A stretch of 8,649 bases of DNA. Source: JACJXF01 sp964349045. Its GTDB lineage: Bacteria > Bacteroidota > Bacteroidia > Bacteroidales > GCA-2748055. Of the stretch, positions 1 through 8,006 are shown one piece after another. How positions within the stretch are numbered: the first letter of the stretch is position 1; every line of letters starts with the position of its first letter. The stretch covers positions 1-8,649 of the forward strand of contig CAYGFI010000188.1 in NCBI GenBank assembly GCA_964349045.1, given 5' to 3'. The notes under the pieces are model-generated. The model had not been told where the DNA came from and made no database searches. It saw nothing but the letters and a program-made list of their open reading frames with translations. Made by a program: the position numbers and the translations under genes.

Positions 1-2840
1 AGAAAGTACATCCCACTATGCAAGTTGCTTACATTGAGAGTAACTTCATCTCCAGTAACTTCCACTTTTTGTAACATTTTTCCTGTGATATCCATTATTT
101 CAAGTCTCTTAACTTTTGCTATTCCCCGAATTGTTAATTGATCCATTACAGGAACAGGATAAACAGAGATGCCTGAAACAGAAGTCACTGCCTTAGTAAC
201 CGTAGGACCTATTGAGGTTCGTATACATCGTACCGATAAAAATCCCCAGGGATTGTCTGGATTGGTCTCCTTTGAAGTCCAGTTATTAAAATTGGGAGCA
301 GCATTTCCAGGAGTGTATTCCAGGTGAATTGCTTTCATGTTATCATCTGGGTTTTCATCGGCTACTGCCCATCCGGTCCATGACCCATCTCCATTATTGA
401 AGTCTGGGGGTACAAATGTTCCAGAAGCAGACTCTCCATCAACCGCATCCGTCATATTTAATGATTGTAAGTCCACACCTCTTGCTAAAACCTTTTCCCA
501 ATCAGACTGTCTGGGAATCCTCCAACCATCCGGACAGGGTCCCTGCATATTGGAGAAATCATTAAAAGTATTAACTTTTGCAGGATCTGAATGCCCATCG
601 GTTAAACCTGCCATACCAACAAAAGCACTGTATGCATATTTGTAAAACAAGTTATTTTCCGGTGTGGTTGCTCTCCCCCAATAATTCGCATCAATTGGGG
701 TTCCGTCTGAATAATGCGTTGCAATCATACTTGTTTTGGTAAAATACAGCGTATCTAAACCAACAGTAAGATCCATAACCTGATATGTATTACCGTCAAA
801 ATCTTGAATAGTAGCATTACTCTGATTCGTGATAGTTATCAAAATCTCACCAGCAACATCTGATCCATCGGCAGCCGTTGCAATTACTTTTGCTATACCA
901 TCACTGGTAGCCTTAACCAAACCAGTTAAAGAAACAGTAGCATAAGGAGTAGAAGTATCTACCGACCAGATTATGCTTTTATCGGTAGCATCATCTGGTG
1001 CCACTGTTGCAGTTAACTGGAGAGTACCACCTGATACATCAATCGTTGTTGCATCAGCTTCACCGGTAATCACGATTGAAGTAACCTTAACATCAGGAAG
1101 CACATTGAATTGTTCAATTGTTTCTATCTGGCCATCAGTTAATAATTGATTGTAAAAACGAACATCAGCTAATGAAACTCCCTGATTATTCCAGGGTACC
1201 AGCCAAACGAAGAGCTTATTGGCAATATTAACCTGTACATCAAGCAAAGGATCGGTATGAGTACTCGCTACTACACCATTTACTAATACTTCAGTGGTCA
1301 GGAGTGTTCCGTTCTCAGGCGTTCTTACTGCAATATGATACCATGTATCATCAGCAAAATCATATTCTGTTCTGAAAATAAATTTCGGTGCCCCATCAGC
1401 ACCCGATCCATATTTTACTTCCAAAAACCTTTTCCCGTCAAGCTTGTTAACATAAATACTCAACCCATCTCCTGAGGCATCCCAATAAGGTGCTCCAAGT
1501 GTTAACAACTGAGCTCCTTTGTCTGTATTGGTTGGGACAACATTATCCAGCTTGAACCAGAAAGAAATGGTACGGGCAACTGTACCGTCCAGACCATAAT
1601 CATTTGGAGGTAACCAGGAACGGACAGTAGAATTATTAATGTCAAGGCCTGCTCCGGCACTTGCAGCAGGATTGGCTTTCAGAAAATATCTTTCAATACC
1701 ACCAACATTTTCCTTACCTAAAATAAACTTCAAGGCTGGATCTTCACCGTTAATACCGCAATCGTATAGCATTTGTTTTCCATTATCGAAATTTGGTGAA
1801 CCACTTGAAAAATCTGCCAAGCGATAAGGAGAATCACCAAACTGATATTGCCCTGTTGTATCAAATTGATAGAATAATACAGGATCAGGGAGTACATACA
1901 TTTGTTCAATTGTTCCTATCTGGCCATCAGTTAATAATTGATTGTAAAAACGAACATCAGCTAATGAAACTCCCTGATTATTCCAGGGTACCAGCCAAAC
2001 GAAGAGCTTATTGGCAATATTAACCTGTACATCAAGCAAAGGATCGGTATGAGTACTCGCTACTACACCATTTACTAATACTTCAGTGGTCAGGAGTGTT
2101 CCGTTCTCAGGCGTTCTTACTGCAATATGATACCATGTATCATCAGCAAAATCATATTCTGTTCTGAAAATAAATTTCGGTGCCCCATCAGCACCCGATC
2201 CATATTTTACTTCCAAAAACCTTTTCCCGTCAAGCTTGTTAACATAAATACTCAACCCATCTCCTGAGGCATCCCAATAAGGTGCTCCAAGTGTTAACAA
2301 CTGAGCTCCTTTGTCTGTATTGGTTGGGACAACATTATCCAGCTTGAACCAGAAAGAAATGGTACGGGCAACTGTACCGTCCAGACCATAATCATTTGGA
2401 GGTAACCAGGAACGGACAGTAGAATTATTAATGTCAAGGCCTGCTCCGGCACTTGCAGCAGGATTGGCTTTCAGAAAATATCTTTCAATACCACCAACAT
2501 TTTCCTTACCTAAAATAAACTTCAAGGCTGGATCTTCACCGTTAATACCGCAATCGTATAGCATTTGTTTTCCATTATCGAAATTTGGTGAACCACTTGA
2601 AAAATCTGCCAGGCGATAAGGAGAATCACCAAACTGATATTGCCCTGTTGTATCAAAACTATAGAATAATACAGGATCAGGGAGATTCATCATGCTGCCC
2701 ACAGCATGATTAGACGAAGTTTTTTGAAGAGTACCATCTCCACCCTTGGAGACGGTCGCCCCATAAACAGGGCTTATACCCGGCATCTGAATAAGCAAAA
2801 TGCCGAAACAAAAGACAAACATTGAGGCAAATCGTTTCAT
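1..2840 (-). CDS. T9SS-secreted LamG-LamG-BIG2-FISUMP multidomain protein (3' end cut by window)
   Basis: The reading frame is open from the ATG at 2840-2838 to the window edge, giving 946 complete codons and no stop. A signal peptide covers about residues 1-27 (hydrophobic core FVFCFGILLI, likely cut after VYG). Two almost identical modules follow at residues 53-313 and 317-577. Each carries a LamG-like jelly-roll (Laminin_G_3 type), with ISFWFKLD, DDTWYHIAV, VLVNGVV and SLADVRFYNQ in the usual order. Residues 586-671 look like a bacterial Ig-like group 2 domain (VTSIVITG, LTATVAPDDATDKSIIWSV, GLVKATSDGIAKVIATA). Residues 680-874 look like a FISUMP domain (Fibrobacter succinogenes major paralogous), with DFDGNTYQ, CPDGWRIP at 769-776 and SVRCIR at 869-874. 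From about 892 a type A T9SS sorting domain begins (ISVYPVPV, then DITGK and SGMYFL at the edge), so probably only 5-15 residues are missing. The gene lies 31 bases after the fucosidase stop and is probably co-transcribed with it. Inferred role: cell-surface or released glycan- or matrix-binding protein. No catalytic domain is recognised. Confidence 0.9.
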   Translation of the reverse strand, partial: MKRFASMFVFCFGILLIQMPGISPVYGATVSKGGDGTLQKTSSNHAVGSMMNLPDPVLFYSFDTTGQYQFGDSPYRLADFSSGSPNFDNGKQMLYDCGINGEDPALKFILGKENVGGIERYFLKANPAASAGAGLDINNSTVRSWLPPNDYGLDGTVARTISFWFKLDNVVPTNTDKGAQLLTLGAPYWDASGDGLSIYVNKLDGKRFLEVKYGSGADGAPKFIFRTEYDFADDTWYHIAVRTPENGTLLTTEVLVNGVVASTHTDPLLDVQVNIANKLFVWLVPWNNQGVSLADVRFYNQLLTDGQIGTIEQMYVLPDPVLFYQFDTTGQYQFGDSPYRLADFSSGSPNFDNGKQMLYDCGINGEDPALKFILGKENVGGIERYFLKANPAASAGAGLDINNSTVRSWLPPNDYGLDGTVARTISFWFKLDNVVPTNTDKGAQLLTLGAPYWDASGDGLSIYVNKLDGKRFLEVKYGSGADGAPKFIFRTEYDFADDTWYHIAVRTPENGTLLTTEVLVNGVVASTHTDPLLDVQVNIANKLFVWLVPWNNQGVSLADVRFYNQLLTDGQIETIEQFNVLPDVKVTSIVITGEADATTIDVSGGTLQLTATVAPDDATDKSIIWSVDTSTPYATVSLTGLVKATSDGIAKVIATAADGSDVAGEILITITNQSNATIQDFDGNTYQVMDLTVGLDTLYFTKTSMIATHYSDGTPIDANYWGRATTPENNLFYKYAYSAFVGMAGLTDGHSDPAKVNTFNDFSNMQGPCPDGWRIPRQSDWEKVLARGVDLQSLNMTDAVDGESASGTFVPPDFNNGDGSWTGWAVADENPDDNMKAIHLEYTPGNAAPNFNNWTSKETNPDNPWGFLSVRCIRTSIGPTVTKAVTSVSGISVYPVPVMDQLTIRGIAKVKRLEIMDITGKMLQKVEVTGDEVTLNVSNLHSGMYF
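1110..1892 (-). repeat. Tandem LamG-module repeat, copy 2
   Basis: This is the second 783-base copy, encoding residues 317-577. The 696 bases from 1124 to 1819 are identical to 1916-2611. All differences lie within about 75 bases of the copy ends. Homology stops abruptly at both ends: 1109 against 1901, and 1893 against 2685. No terminal inverted repeats, target-site duplications or transposase are present, so this is an internal gene duplication and not a mobile element. Confidence 0.97.
1902..2684 (-). repeat. Tandem LamG-module repeat, copy 1 (N-terminal in the protein)
   Basis: This 783-base stretch encodes residues 53-313 of the LamG protein. It is repeated at 1110-1892 with a period of 792 bases (264 codons), so the reading frame is kept. 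Comparing the copies line by line, I find five differing bases: 1915 (C here, T in the other copy), 2612 (G here, A there) and 2658-2660 (ACT here, TTG there, plus strand). In protein these give Gly309 instead of Glu573, a silent Leu change, and Ser61 instead of Gln325. The 9 bases between copies (1893-1901) encode Met-Tyr-Val. Confidence 0.97.
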
Positions 2841-2871
2841 AATAATTTAGTTTAAGTTAATATATAGAGCA
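2841..2871 (-). other. 31-base intergenic spacer inside the probable operon
   Basis: This very AT-rich gap lies between the fucosidase TAA (2874-2872) and the LamG-protein ATG (2840-2838). It has no purine-rich Shine-Dalgarno motif, which is normal for Bacteroidota, where AT-rich leaders often drive initiation. It has no terminator hairpin and no room for a full promoter, which favours co-transcription of the two genes. Confidence 0.6.
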
Positions 2872-4944
2872 TTATTTAATTTTGAAACTCCAGGCATTTT
2901 CGCATGGCACTGTAGCGGGAAAAATAATATGTAAGCCATCTGCCTTTTGCTTCCATTTTACTGTTCCCTTATAACCCAGCAATTCAATTGAATTCACTTT
3001 CATTTTACTACTATTAAGGACCCGGATATTTAAGTTGTTGTCTTCAGGCTTTTCAATAGAAATTGCATAGAGTGTTTGATTATCTTTTGAACTGGTGAAA
3101 CGAACATTTCCATCTTCTGACTGTGACCAGGGCCGGGTAGAATAAATTGCTTCTCCGTTAATATCCATCCATTTCCCAATTCCTTCGAGGATCGTAATTG
3201 TTTCCTGATCCAGAGTTCCATCTGCTCTCGGGCTGACATTCAGGAGGTAATTCCCATTTTTACTAACTATGTTAACCATTTTGTCAATCACCTGATCTAC
3301 TGACATGTACTTAGCTCCTTTATAGTAACCCCAGGGACCCAGAGCATCATCAGTTTGCCATGCGTCAGTGAGTATCTCAGAGGAATTACTTCTTTCAAAA
3401 TCAAGGGTGGCAATTCCCTCAATATTTAATCCCATACAACTGTTTTTAATAGTCATAACGCCTTCATTTACACCATTATGCCAGGAGCTGTTTTTGTTAT
3501 AGTAATAAGCCAGGACATTCATACCTGTATATCCCTGGTCTTCTCCACGGAAAGGGATAGAACCGTCAAAATATAAAAAGTCGGGCTGATAACTATCGAT
3601 CAGATCCATAAGGCGGCAGGCCCATTCGAATCTCCATTTTGGATCTGGTTCAATCGTACCCGTATGACCGATTTCTCCATTGTCCTGCTGATAAAAGTCA
3701 GAATATTCGGGATTTGCTCCGTCAAACTTTCCTCCCTCGTCCGAAAGTTTGTTGGTGTTATACCAGCTGTAGGACCGTTCAAGATGAGTGGTCACTCCAA
3801 AGCGTAAGCCTTCATTTAATATTGCTTCACGCCACATTCCAACAATATCCTTTTTGGGACCCATGTTAACTGAGTTCCATTTATTATACCTGGAATTCCA
3901 AAGGTCAAAATTGTCATGATGAACAGCTACCGGGGTAACATATTTTGCACCAGCGCGTTTGAAGAGTTTTGTTAATGCAGCAGGATCAAAATTCTCGGCC
4001 TTCCAGAGAGGAATAAGGTCTTTATAACCAAATTCCTGAAGATTTCCGAATTTTTCAATCATATATTTATATTCCCGGGAACCTTCAATGTACATTAATC
4101 TGGCAAACCAGCATTCCATTTCCGGGATAGAATATACGCCCCAATGCAGGTAAATTCCGAATTTTGCATCTCTGAACCATTCAGGGCAGGTATATTGTCT
4201 CAGTGATTCGGGATTCGGTCTGTATTTACGAAGATATCCACCTTCCATGGTACCAAACCATTCATCTGTGCCGAGCTCAGCATCGAGGGTCACCCCGGGG
4301 AATAACTTTCTGTCTTTGTTGATTTCATAAAAATCAACATTTGTTGCAATCTTTTTTAATGACAGCGCATCATACCAAACTGTTCCGCTTCCACCACCAC
4401 CCCACATCTCAAAAGTAAGTTGTAAAGATAACTCAGTTGCAGCCCCTGTATGGATGTAATGTTTTATCTCGTGCCACTCATTATCCTTAAACATTTTATC
4501 CCTGCTCTGATAAGAAAAAAACAGATCTGTGTTTCCACTAAGCAGTAAACCTGTTTTTCCTCCTCCCTTAAGATCCTTCATTTTAATACGGAAGGTGAAT
4601 TCATACACAGTATTGCGGGGAACAGGAATGCTCTGCGAAATGGTTACTGAAGCATCTTTCCCAACAACCTTCAGACTTTGCTTACCATCATAAGCAGTAT
4701 TACTATCCAGGGTAATATCGGCGGTTCCATTCCATGTATTTATCTTATAATCAGATAAGTTAGCTTGTTCAAAAGAAGAATTTAATATTACCCCGGAATC
4801 TGCAGATGATGGGATGCCATTGTTATCCAATTTTTGCATAGATGTTACAAATACTTCTGATTGTGCAGATAGTATATTACTTGAGAAAAGTATAGCTGAA
4901 TAAAGAAAAAATGCCAGGATAAACTTTTTATTTACTTTAAACAT
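2872..4944 (-). CDS. Exported GH29 alpha-L-fucosidase with N-terminal CBM-like domain
   Basis: This 690-residue protein is predicted to remove terminal alpha-L-fucose from glycans by the retaining mechanism of family GH29. A signal peptide covers about residues 1-27 (cut near LSA-Q); it has no lipobox. Residues 53-200 form a jelly-roll like CBM4/9 carbohydrate-binding domains (GVILNSSFEQ near the start, TVWYDALSLKKI at the end). The GH29 barrel runs from about 250 to 600, with CPEWFRDAKFGIYLHWGVYS (253-272), FGYKDLIPLWKAENFDP, VHHDNFDLWNS (341-351), NMGPKKDIVG, FLYFDGS (456-462), WQTDDALGPWGY and VSKNGNYLLNVSPRADG. Asp460 is the likely nucleophile. Glu517 in LDFERS is a candidate acid/base by position, which is less certain. 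The usual HHDGF reads HHDNF here. A C-terminal beta-sandwich follows (610-690). There is no T9SS tail, unlike both neighbours, so a periplasmic location is more likely. It starts 29 bases after the upstream stop. The substrate (fucoidan, other algal glycan or host glycan) cannot be told. Confidence 0.95.
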   Translation of the reverse strand: MFKVNKKFILAFFLYSAILFSSNILSAQSEVFVTSMQKLDNNGIPSSADSGVILNSSFEQANLSDYKINTWNGTADITLDSNTAYDGKQSLKVVGKDASVTISQSIPVPRNTVYEFTFRIKMKDLKGGGKTGLLLSGNTDLFFSYQSRDKMFKDNEWHEIKHYIHTGAATELSLQLTFEMWGGGGSGTVWYDALSLKKIATNVDFYEINKDRKLFPGVTLDAELGTDEWFGTMEGGYLRKYRPNPESLRQYTCPEWFRDAKFGIYLHWGVYSIPEMECWFARLMYIEGSREYKYMIEKFGNLQEFGYKDLIPLWKAENFDPAALTKLFKRAGAKYVTPVAVHHDNFDLWNSRYNKWNSVNMGPKKDIVGMWREAILNEGLRFGVTTHLERSYSWYNTNKLSDEGGKFDGANPEYSDFYQQDNGEIGHTGTIEPDPKWRFEWACRLMDLIDSYQPDFLYFDGSIPFRGEDQGYTGMNVLAYYYNKNSSWHNGVNEGVMTIKNSCMGLNIEGIATLDFERSNSSEILTDAWQTDDALGPWGYYKGAKYMSVDQVIDKMVNIVSKNGNYLLNVSPRADGTLDQETITILEGIGKWMDINGEAIYSTRPWSQSEDGNVRFTSSKDNQTLYAISIEKPEDNNLNIRVLNSSKMKVNSIELLGYKGTVKWKQKADGLHIIFPATVPCENAWSFKIK

Positions 4945-4973
4945 ATTGGTATGTGTTATATATTATTCATGCC
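4945..4973 (-). other. 29-base intergenic spacer inside the probable operon
   Basis: This short AT-rich gap lies between the TAA of the TIM-barrel protein (4976-4974) and the fucosidase ATG (4944-4942). I see no Shine-Dalgarno motif, no hairpin and no space for an independent promoter. The spacing supports a shared transcript with the upstream glycosidase-like gene. Confidence 0.6.
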
Positions 4974-7900
4974 TTATTTTAAAATGAGCTTTTGAGTGGA
5001 GGCATTAAATTTGCCTGTAAACTTTGCTATATAAATACCCGATCGCAGAACCGATAAATTAATTGAACATCCATTTACACAGTTATTTTCGGCAAATACC
5101 TTTTGACCGGAAATGTTAAATATCTCAAGGTTAATAGTGCTATAGTCCAAGTATAAAATGAATGTGTTATTCTGAGAAGGATTAGAAAGAAAACAAAAGA
5201 ATGGTTTAGTATTAAGTTCGTTTATTCCGACACCAGCTCCTTCTTCATAAATAACATTATCTTCAACGTGAAAATACCTTTGGCAGGCACTCCATGAGCC
5301 TGCTGATTTTTGATCGAACTCAATGATATTATTGTTAATCGAAATATTAGAATTGTTAAAAGTTATATTATCCGATAAGTTTAAAAAATCGTTATTAAGA
5401 TGCACTTTAAAAATCTGAACGCTTCCTGTGTGGTTTTGGGCAATTACTGCAAATCTGGTGGTATCGGTAGACTTAAAAACCAAAGAGCATTCGATTTTTT
5501 TATTGATATTATTTCCATCCGGATCCAGAACATCAAATGCTTTTACATTTGGTTTTTTCCATGTAACAAGTTCACTGAAGAAATCGCATGACTTTTCATC
5601 CTGAGTACCAGGGTAGCTCCAGTCTTTAGCTCTTGTACCGTAGAAAAACGAAGGTGTATTTACACCCATTTTAATAGCCCATCCCAAATCATAAGGTCTT
5701 GCTACAACCGTGTTTGCCTTAAGACCATCAATAACAGTTGTTGCTACTATTTCATCCCCGGGTTTTGATTTTACTACTTCTGTCTGAAGTTTATTAAAAA
5801 AACCTGCCGTTGTTGTCAAAAATAAGTAGTCAGATATCCGGTCGCCTGCTTTGAGATTAGCCAGAGGTGCACTAAGAGTAGGTGCGGGAATTCTCTCCTG
5901 GGGTATATATAAATCAGTCTGAGGGAAGACGTTGCTCAATTCGGCCCATTGCGCGCAAGTAATTGGTATAGGAGTTTGAGACTGATTAACCAGTTTGATT
6001 TTACATTTAGAATTATTTGATGCACTGTAAAGATCCTCTTCATTAATCACTGTGGTTAAAGTTCTCCAATAGTTATATCCATTAACCTTTCGCATTTTAA
6101 TATCTTTCCAGCCGGTTGGGCTTTCTATCTGTAATTTAAATCCGTCTGAAACAATATCTTTGTATGTTATGGAAAACTCGTAAGGGTTAGTAGTTGAAGA
6201 TAATGGAAGATATAAAAAAGCATCGCCGGAGGTTTCTAAATACCGAACATCAATATTACCGGCAATGTCGTCTGTTACTGAAGAAATTTCAGACCATCCG
6301 GCACCCTCCAGGTAAAAATCATTTGCTGAATTGCTACTTTCCGGTTGATTAGCGTAGAGGTATTTAATATTATTTCTCATGGGATAGGGTCCCTTTATGA
6401 ATACTCCCCCATTTGAAATAAAACTATTTACAGCAGAAGGTTGCAATGCAGTATACAGGTCTGAGTAAATCATTGTTTGTGCAGTTGGAGCAACAACAAC
6501 ATCATATTTGGATATATCCTGATCATGCCATATCTCGGTAAAAGGTATACCTGCCCTGTTAAATATTACTCCTGTCCCTTTTTGGGAAAAATCCAGGTTT
6601 GGTGAATCGCCATTTCGCCAGGCATCTCCACCTTCATAGTAAGTATCAGGTTTTGAAATCAATACAGCGACTTTTGGTTTGGCGGGTTCATATATCCAAA
6701 GTGAATCTTTCATGACTGTTTGCAGGCTGGTTGTAAGATTTCTCCAGTCTGAGATAGAAATTGAAATTCCTCCACTTCCTATTTTACCACCACTTCCCAC
6801 CAGATACCCCGATAGCCATGGTATGGTTGTAAATACCTGGGAAATTGGATAACAAGGTTGGTTGGGCATTCCGACATATGCTCCCGAGGTGACATCAAAA
6901 AAGCCGATAATAGGTATCCCGGGTACATATTGAGATGCTGATTTCACCCGCCAGCTATCCTCAAAAGGAGGATTCCATCCAAGAAAAATTGTGGCAAAAT
7001 CAACTATCTCACTCAAACCCTGGTGTATTGCATTTTCCTGATCCGCCCAAACAGAGCCGAATCCTCCGTCAAACCCTACGCCAATAGGTTTATTTGTTAA
7101 GGTTTTAGCATATTCAAAAGAAACTTTTAAGGCTGCTACGCTCAAACCAAATACTCTGAATTCTTTCCAGCTTAACCAATGGTTAATATTTTTCGCATTG
7201 AGGATATTCCATGGCATAAAGAGATGATCCCACGAATCAAATCCTAATTCCTCAGGGGTAAATCCTTTATTTATTAACCAATCTTTATAAACAGGAAGAT
7301 TCCCCGCGTTGTATGAAAAAATGGTAGTTGGTAAATATGATTTGGCAGGATTACTTCGATAGGTGTCTGCCGCGTCATCGCAAGCTTTCCAGAAATCAGA
7401 ATCCACCAATTGGTAGGCTATCACATTACTTTTAGTTTCACCATATTGAATTATAGCTTTAAGACCGGAGTTAAGTTTTGTTAAAAAAACATCATCCCTT
7501 ACATTAGGAGTTTTGCTTAGGATTGCATCAACATTTCCGGTATAGGTCAGTGCAATAGATTGGGGCATTGTTGAAATCCATTGGTTATACTCCCATATAC
7601 AATTGTAATTAATAATTACCATCATCCCCAGCTCTTGCGTGATAGTGAATATTTCCCCCATTTTAGCGTTATTTGCCCATGAGGCAATAAAAGGAATCAT
7701 CAGGGTATTATACCCATAGCTTTTGAGATCAGTTACCTGGCTCCGCAGGTCTCCTGTTGGAAAAGGGCCACCTCCGTTTACATCAAAATCATGGATTTTC
7801 GGAAACCATAATTCACCATTAAGAGTAAAAAAGAATTTATTTCCCTTTTTGACAATGCCAAGATCCGATGCAGATAAAGTAAAAGTTGAGGTAATCAGAA

Positions 7901-8006
7901 GAAGCGTCAATAAAAATTTCGTCAATCCAGAATGAATCATTTTCTCAAAGAGTTTTTCTTTAAGAATGACTGAGATTGGTAAAATCGTTTTATTAAGCTT
8001 TTTCAT
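4974..8006 (-). CDS. T9SS-secreted glycosidase-like (clan GH-A/GH42-type) TIM-barrel protein
   Basis: This 1010-residue exported protein resembles GH42-type beta-galactosidases and related clan GH-A enzymes in layout, but no family can be assigned with certainty. A hydrophobic export segment lies at 31-46 (FLLTLLLITSTFTLSA), after an unusually long N-region. Met23 (codon 7940-7938) would give a more typical signal peptide and is a real alternative start. Residues 55-425 look like a TIM barrel (LNGELWFPKIHDFD, LKSYGYNTLMIPF, ELGMMVIINYN, NVIAYQLVDSDF, IVDFATIFLGW, GIPIIGFFDV). Residues 445-550 resemble the Rossmann-like amidotransferase-fold domain of GH42 proteins (KPKVAVLISKP, YDVVVAPTAQ, SFISNGGVFIKGPYP). 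A ligand-binding type beta-sandwich follows (563-690), then a segment containing GLKANTVVARPYDLGWAI (761-778), another beta-domain (815-905), and a T9SS sorting domain (about 935-1010: LSNPSQNNTF, NISGQKVF, LRSGIYIAKF). The canonical Asn-Glu acid/base pair and the second catalytic Glu are not evident at the expected strands, so activity is doubtful. It is the first gene of the probable three-gene operon. Confidence 0.85.
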   Translation of the reverse strand: MKKLNKTILPISVILKEKLFEKMIHSGLTKFLLTLLLITSTFTLSASDLGIVKKGNKFFFTLNGELWFPKIHDFDVNGGGPFPTGDLRSQVTDLKSYGYNTLMIPFIASWANNAKMGEIFTITQELGMMVIINYNCIWEYNQWISTMPQSIALTYTGNVDAILSKTPNVRDDVFLTKLNSGLKAIIQYGETKSNVIAYQLVDSDFWKACDDAADTYRSNPAKSYLPTTIFSYNAGNLPVYKDWLINKGFTPEELGFDSWDHLFMPWNILNAKNINHWLSWKEFRVFGLSVAALKVSFEYAKTLTNKPIGVGFDGGFGSVWADQENAIHQGLSEIVDFATIFLGWNPPFEDSWRVKSASQYVPGIPIIGFFDVTSGAYVGMPNQPCYPISQVFTTIPWLSGYLVGSGGKIGSGGISISISDWRNLTTSLQTVMKDSLWIYEPAKPKVAVLISKPDTYYEGGDAWRNGDSPNLDFSQKGTGVIFNRAGIPFTEIWHDQDISKYDVVVAPTAQTMIYSDLYTALQPSAVNSFISNGGVFIKGPYPMRNNIKYLYANQPESSNSANDFYLEGAGWSEISSVTDDIAGNIDVRYLETSGDAFLYLPLSSTTNPYEFSITYKDIVSDGFKLQIESPTGWKDIKMRKVNGYNYWRTLTTVINEEDLYSASNNSKCKIKLVNQSQTPIPITCAQWAELSNVFPQTDLYIPQERIPAPTLSAPLANLKAGDRISDYLFLTTTAGFFNKLQTEVVKSKPGDEIVATTVIDGLKANTVVARPYDLGWAIKMGVNTPSFFYGTRAKDWSYPGTQDEKSCDFFSELVTWKKPNVKAFDVLDPDGNNINKKIECSLVFKSTDTTRFAVIAQNHTGSVQIFKVHLNNDFLNLSDNITFNNSNISINNNIIEFDQKSAGSWSACQRYFHVEDNVIYEEGAGVGINELNTKPFFCFLSNPSQNNTFILYLDYSTINLEIFNISGQKVFAENNCVNGCSINLSVLRSGIYIAKFTGKFNASTQKLILK

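Noticed and set aside
337..645. Plus-strand ORF of 102 codons
   Set aside because: It lies wholly antisense to the FISUMP region of the LamG protein, has no recognisable domain, and is a shadow of that well-supported frame.
1639..2619. Plus-strand ORFs at 1639-1827, 1793-2023 and 2431-2619, the first and third being nearly identical
   Set aside because: They are antisense shadows of the LamG repeat. The apparent pair of duplicate genes is only the tandem duplication seen on the other strand.
1110..2684. The long direct repeat as an insertion sequence or transposon
   Set aside because: The copies are coding, in frame and adjacent, with no transposase, terminal inverted repeats or target-site duplications.
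3030..3869. Short ORFs on both strands inside the fucosidase gene (3030-3239, 3600-3782, 3639-3869)
   Set aside because: They overlap conserved GH29 coding sequence in other frames and show no domain or start context of their own.
5400..5591. Plus-strand ORF of 63 codons
   Set aside because: It is antisense to the C-terminal part of the TIM-barrel protein and has no recognisable features.
7723..7935. Plus-strand ORF of 70 codons
   Set aside because: It is antisense to the N-terminal part of the TIM-barrel gene, with no supporting features.
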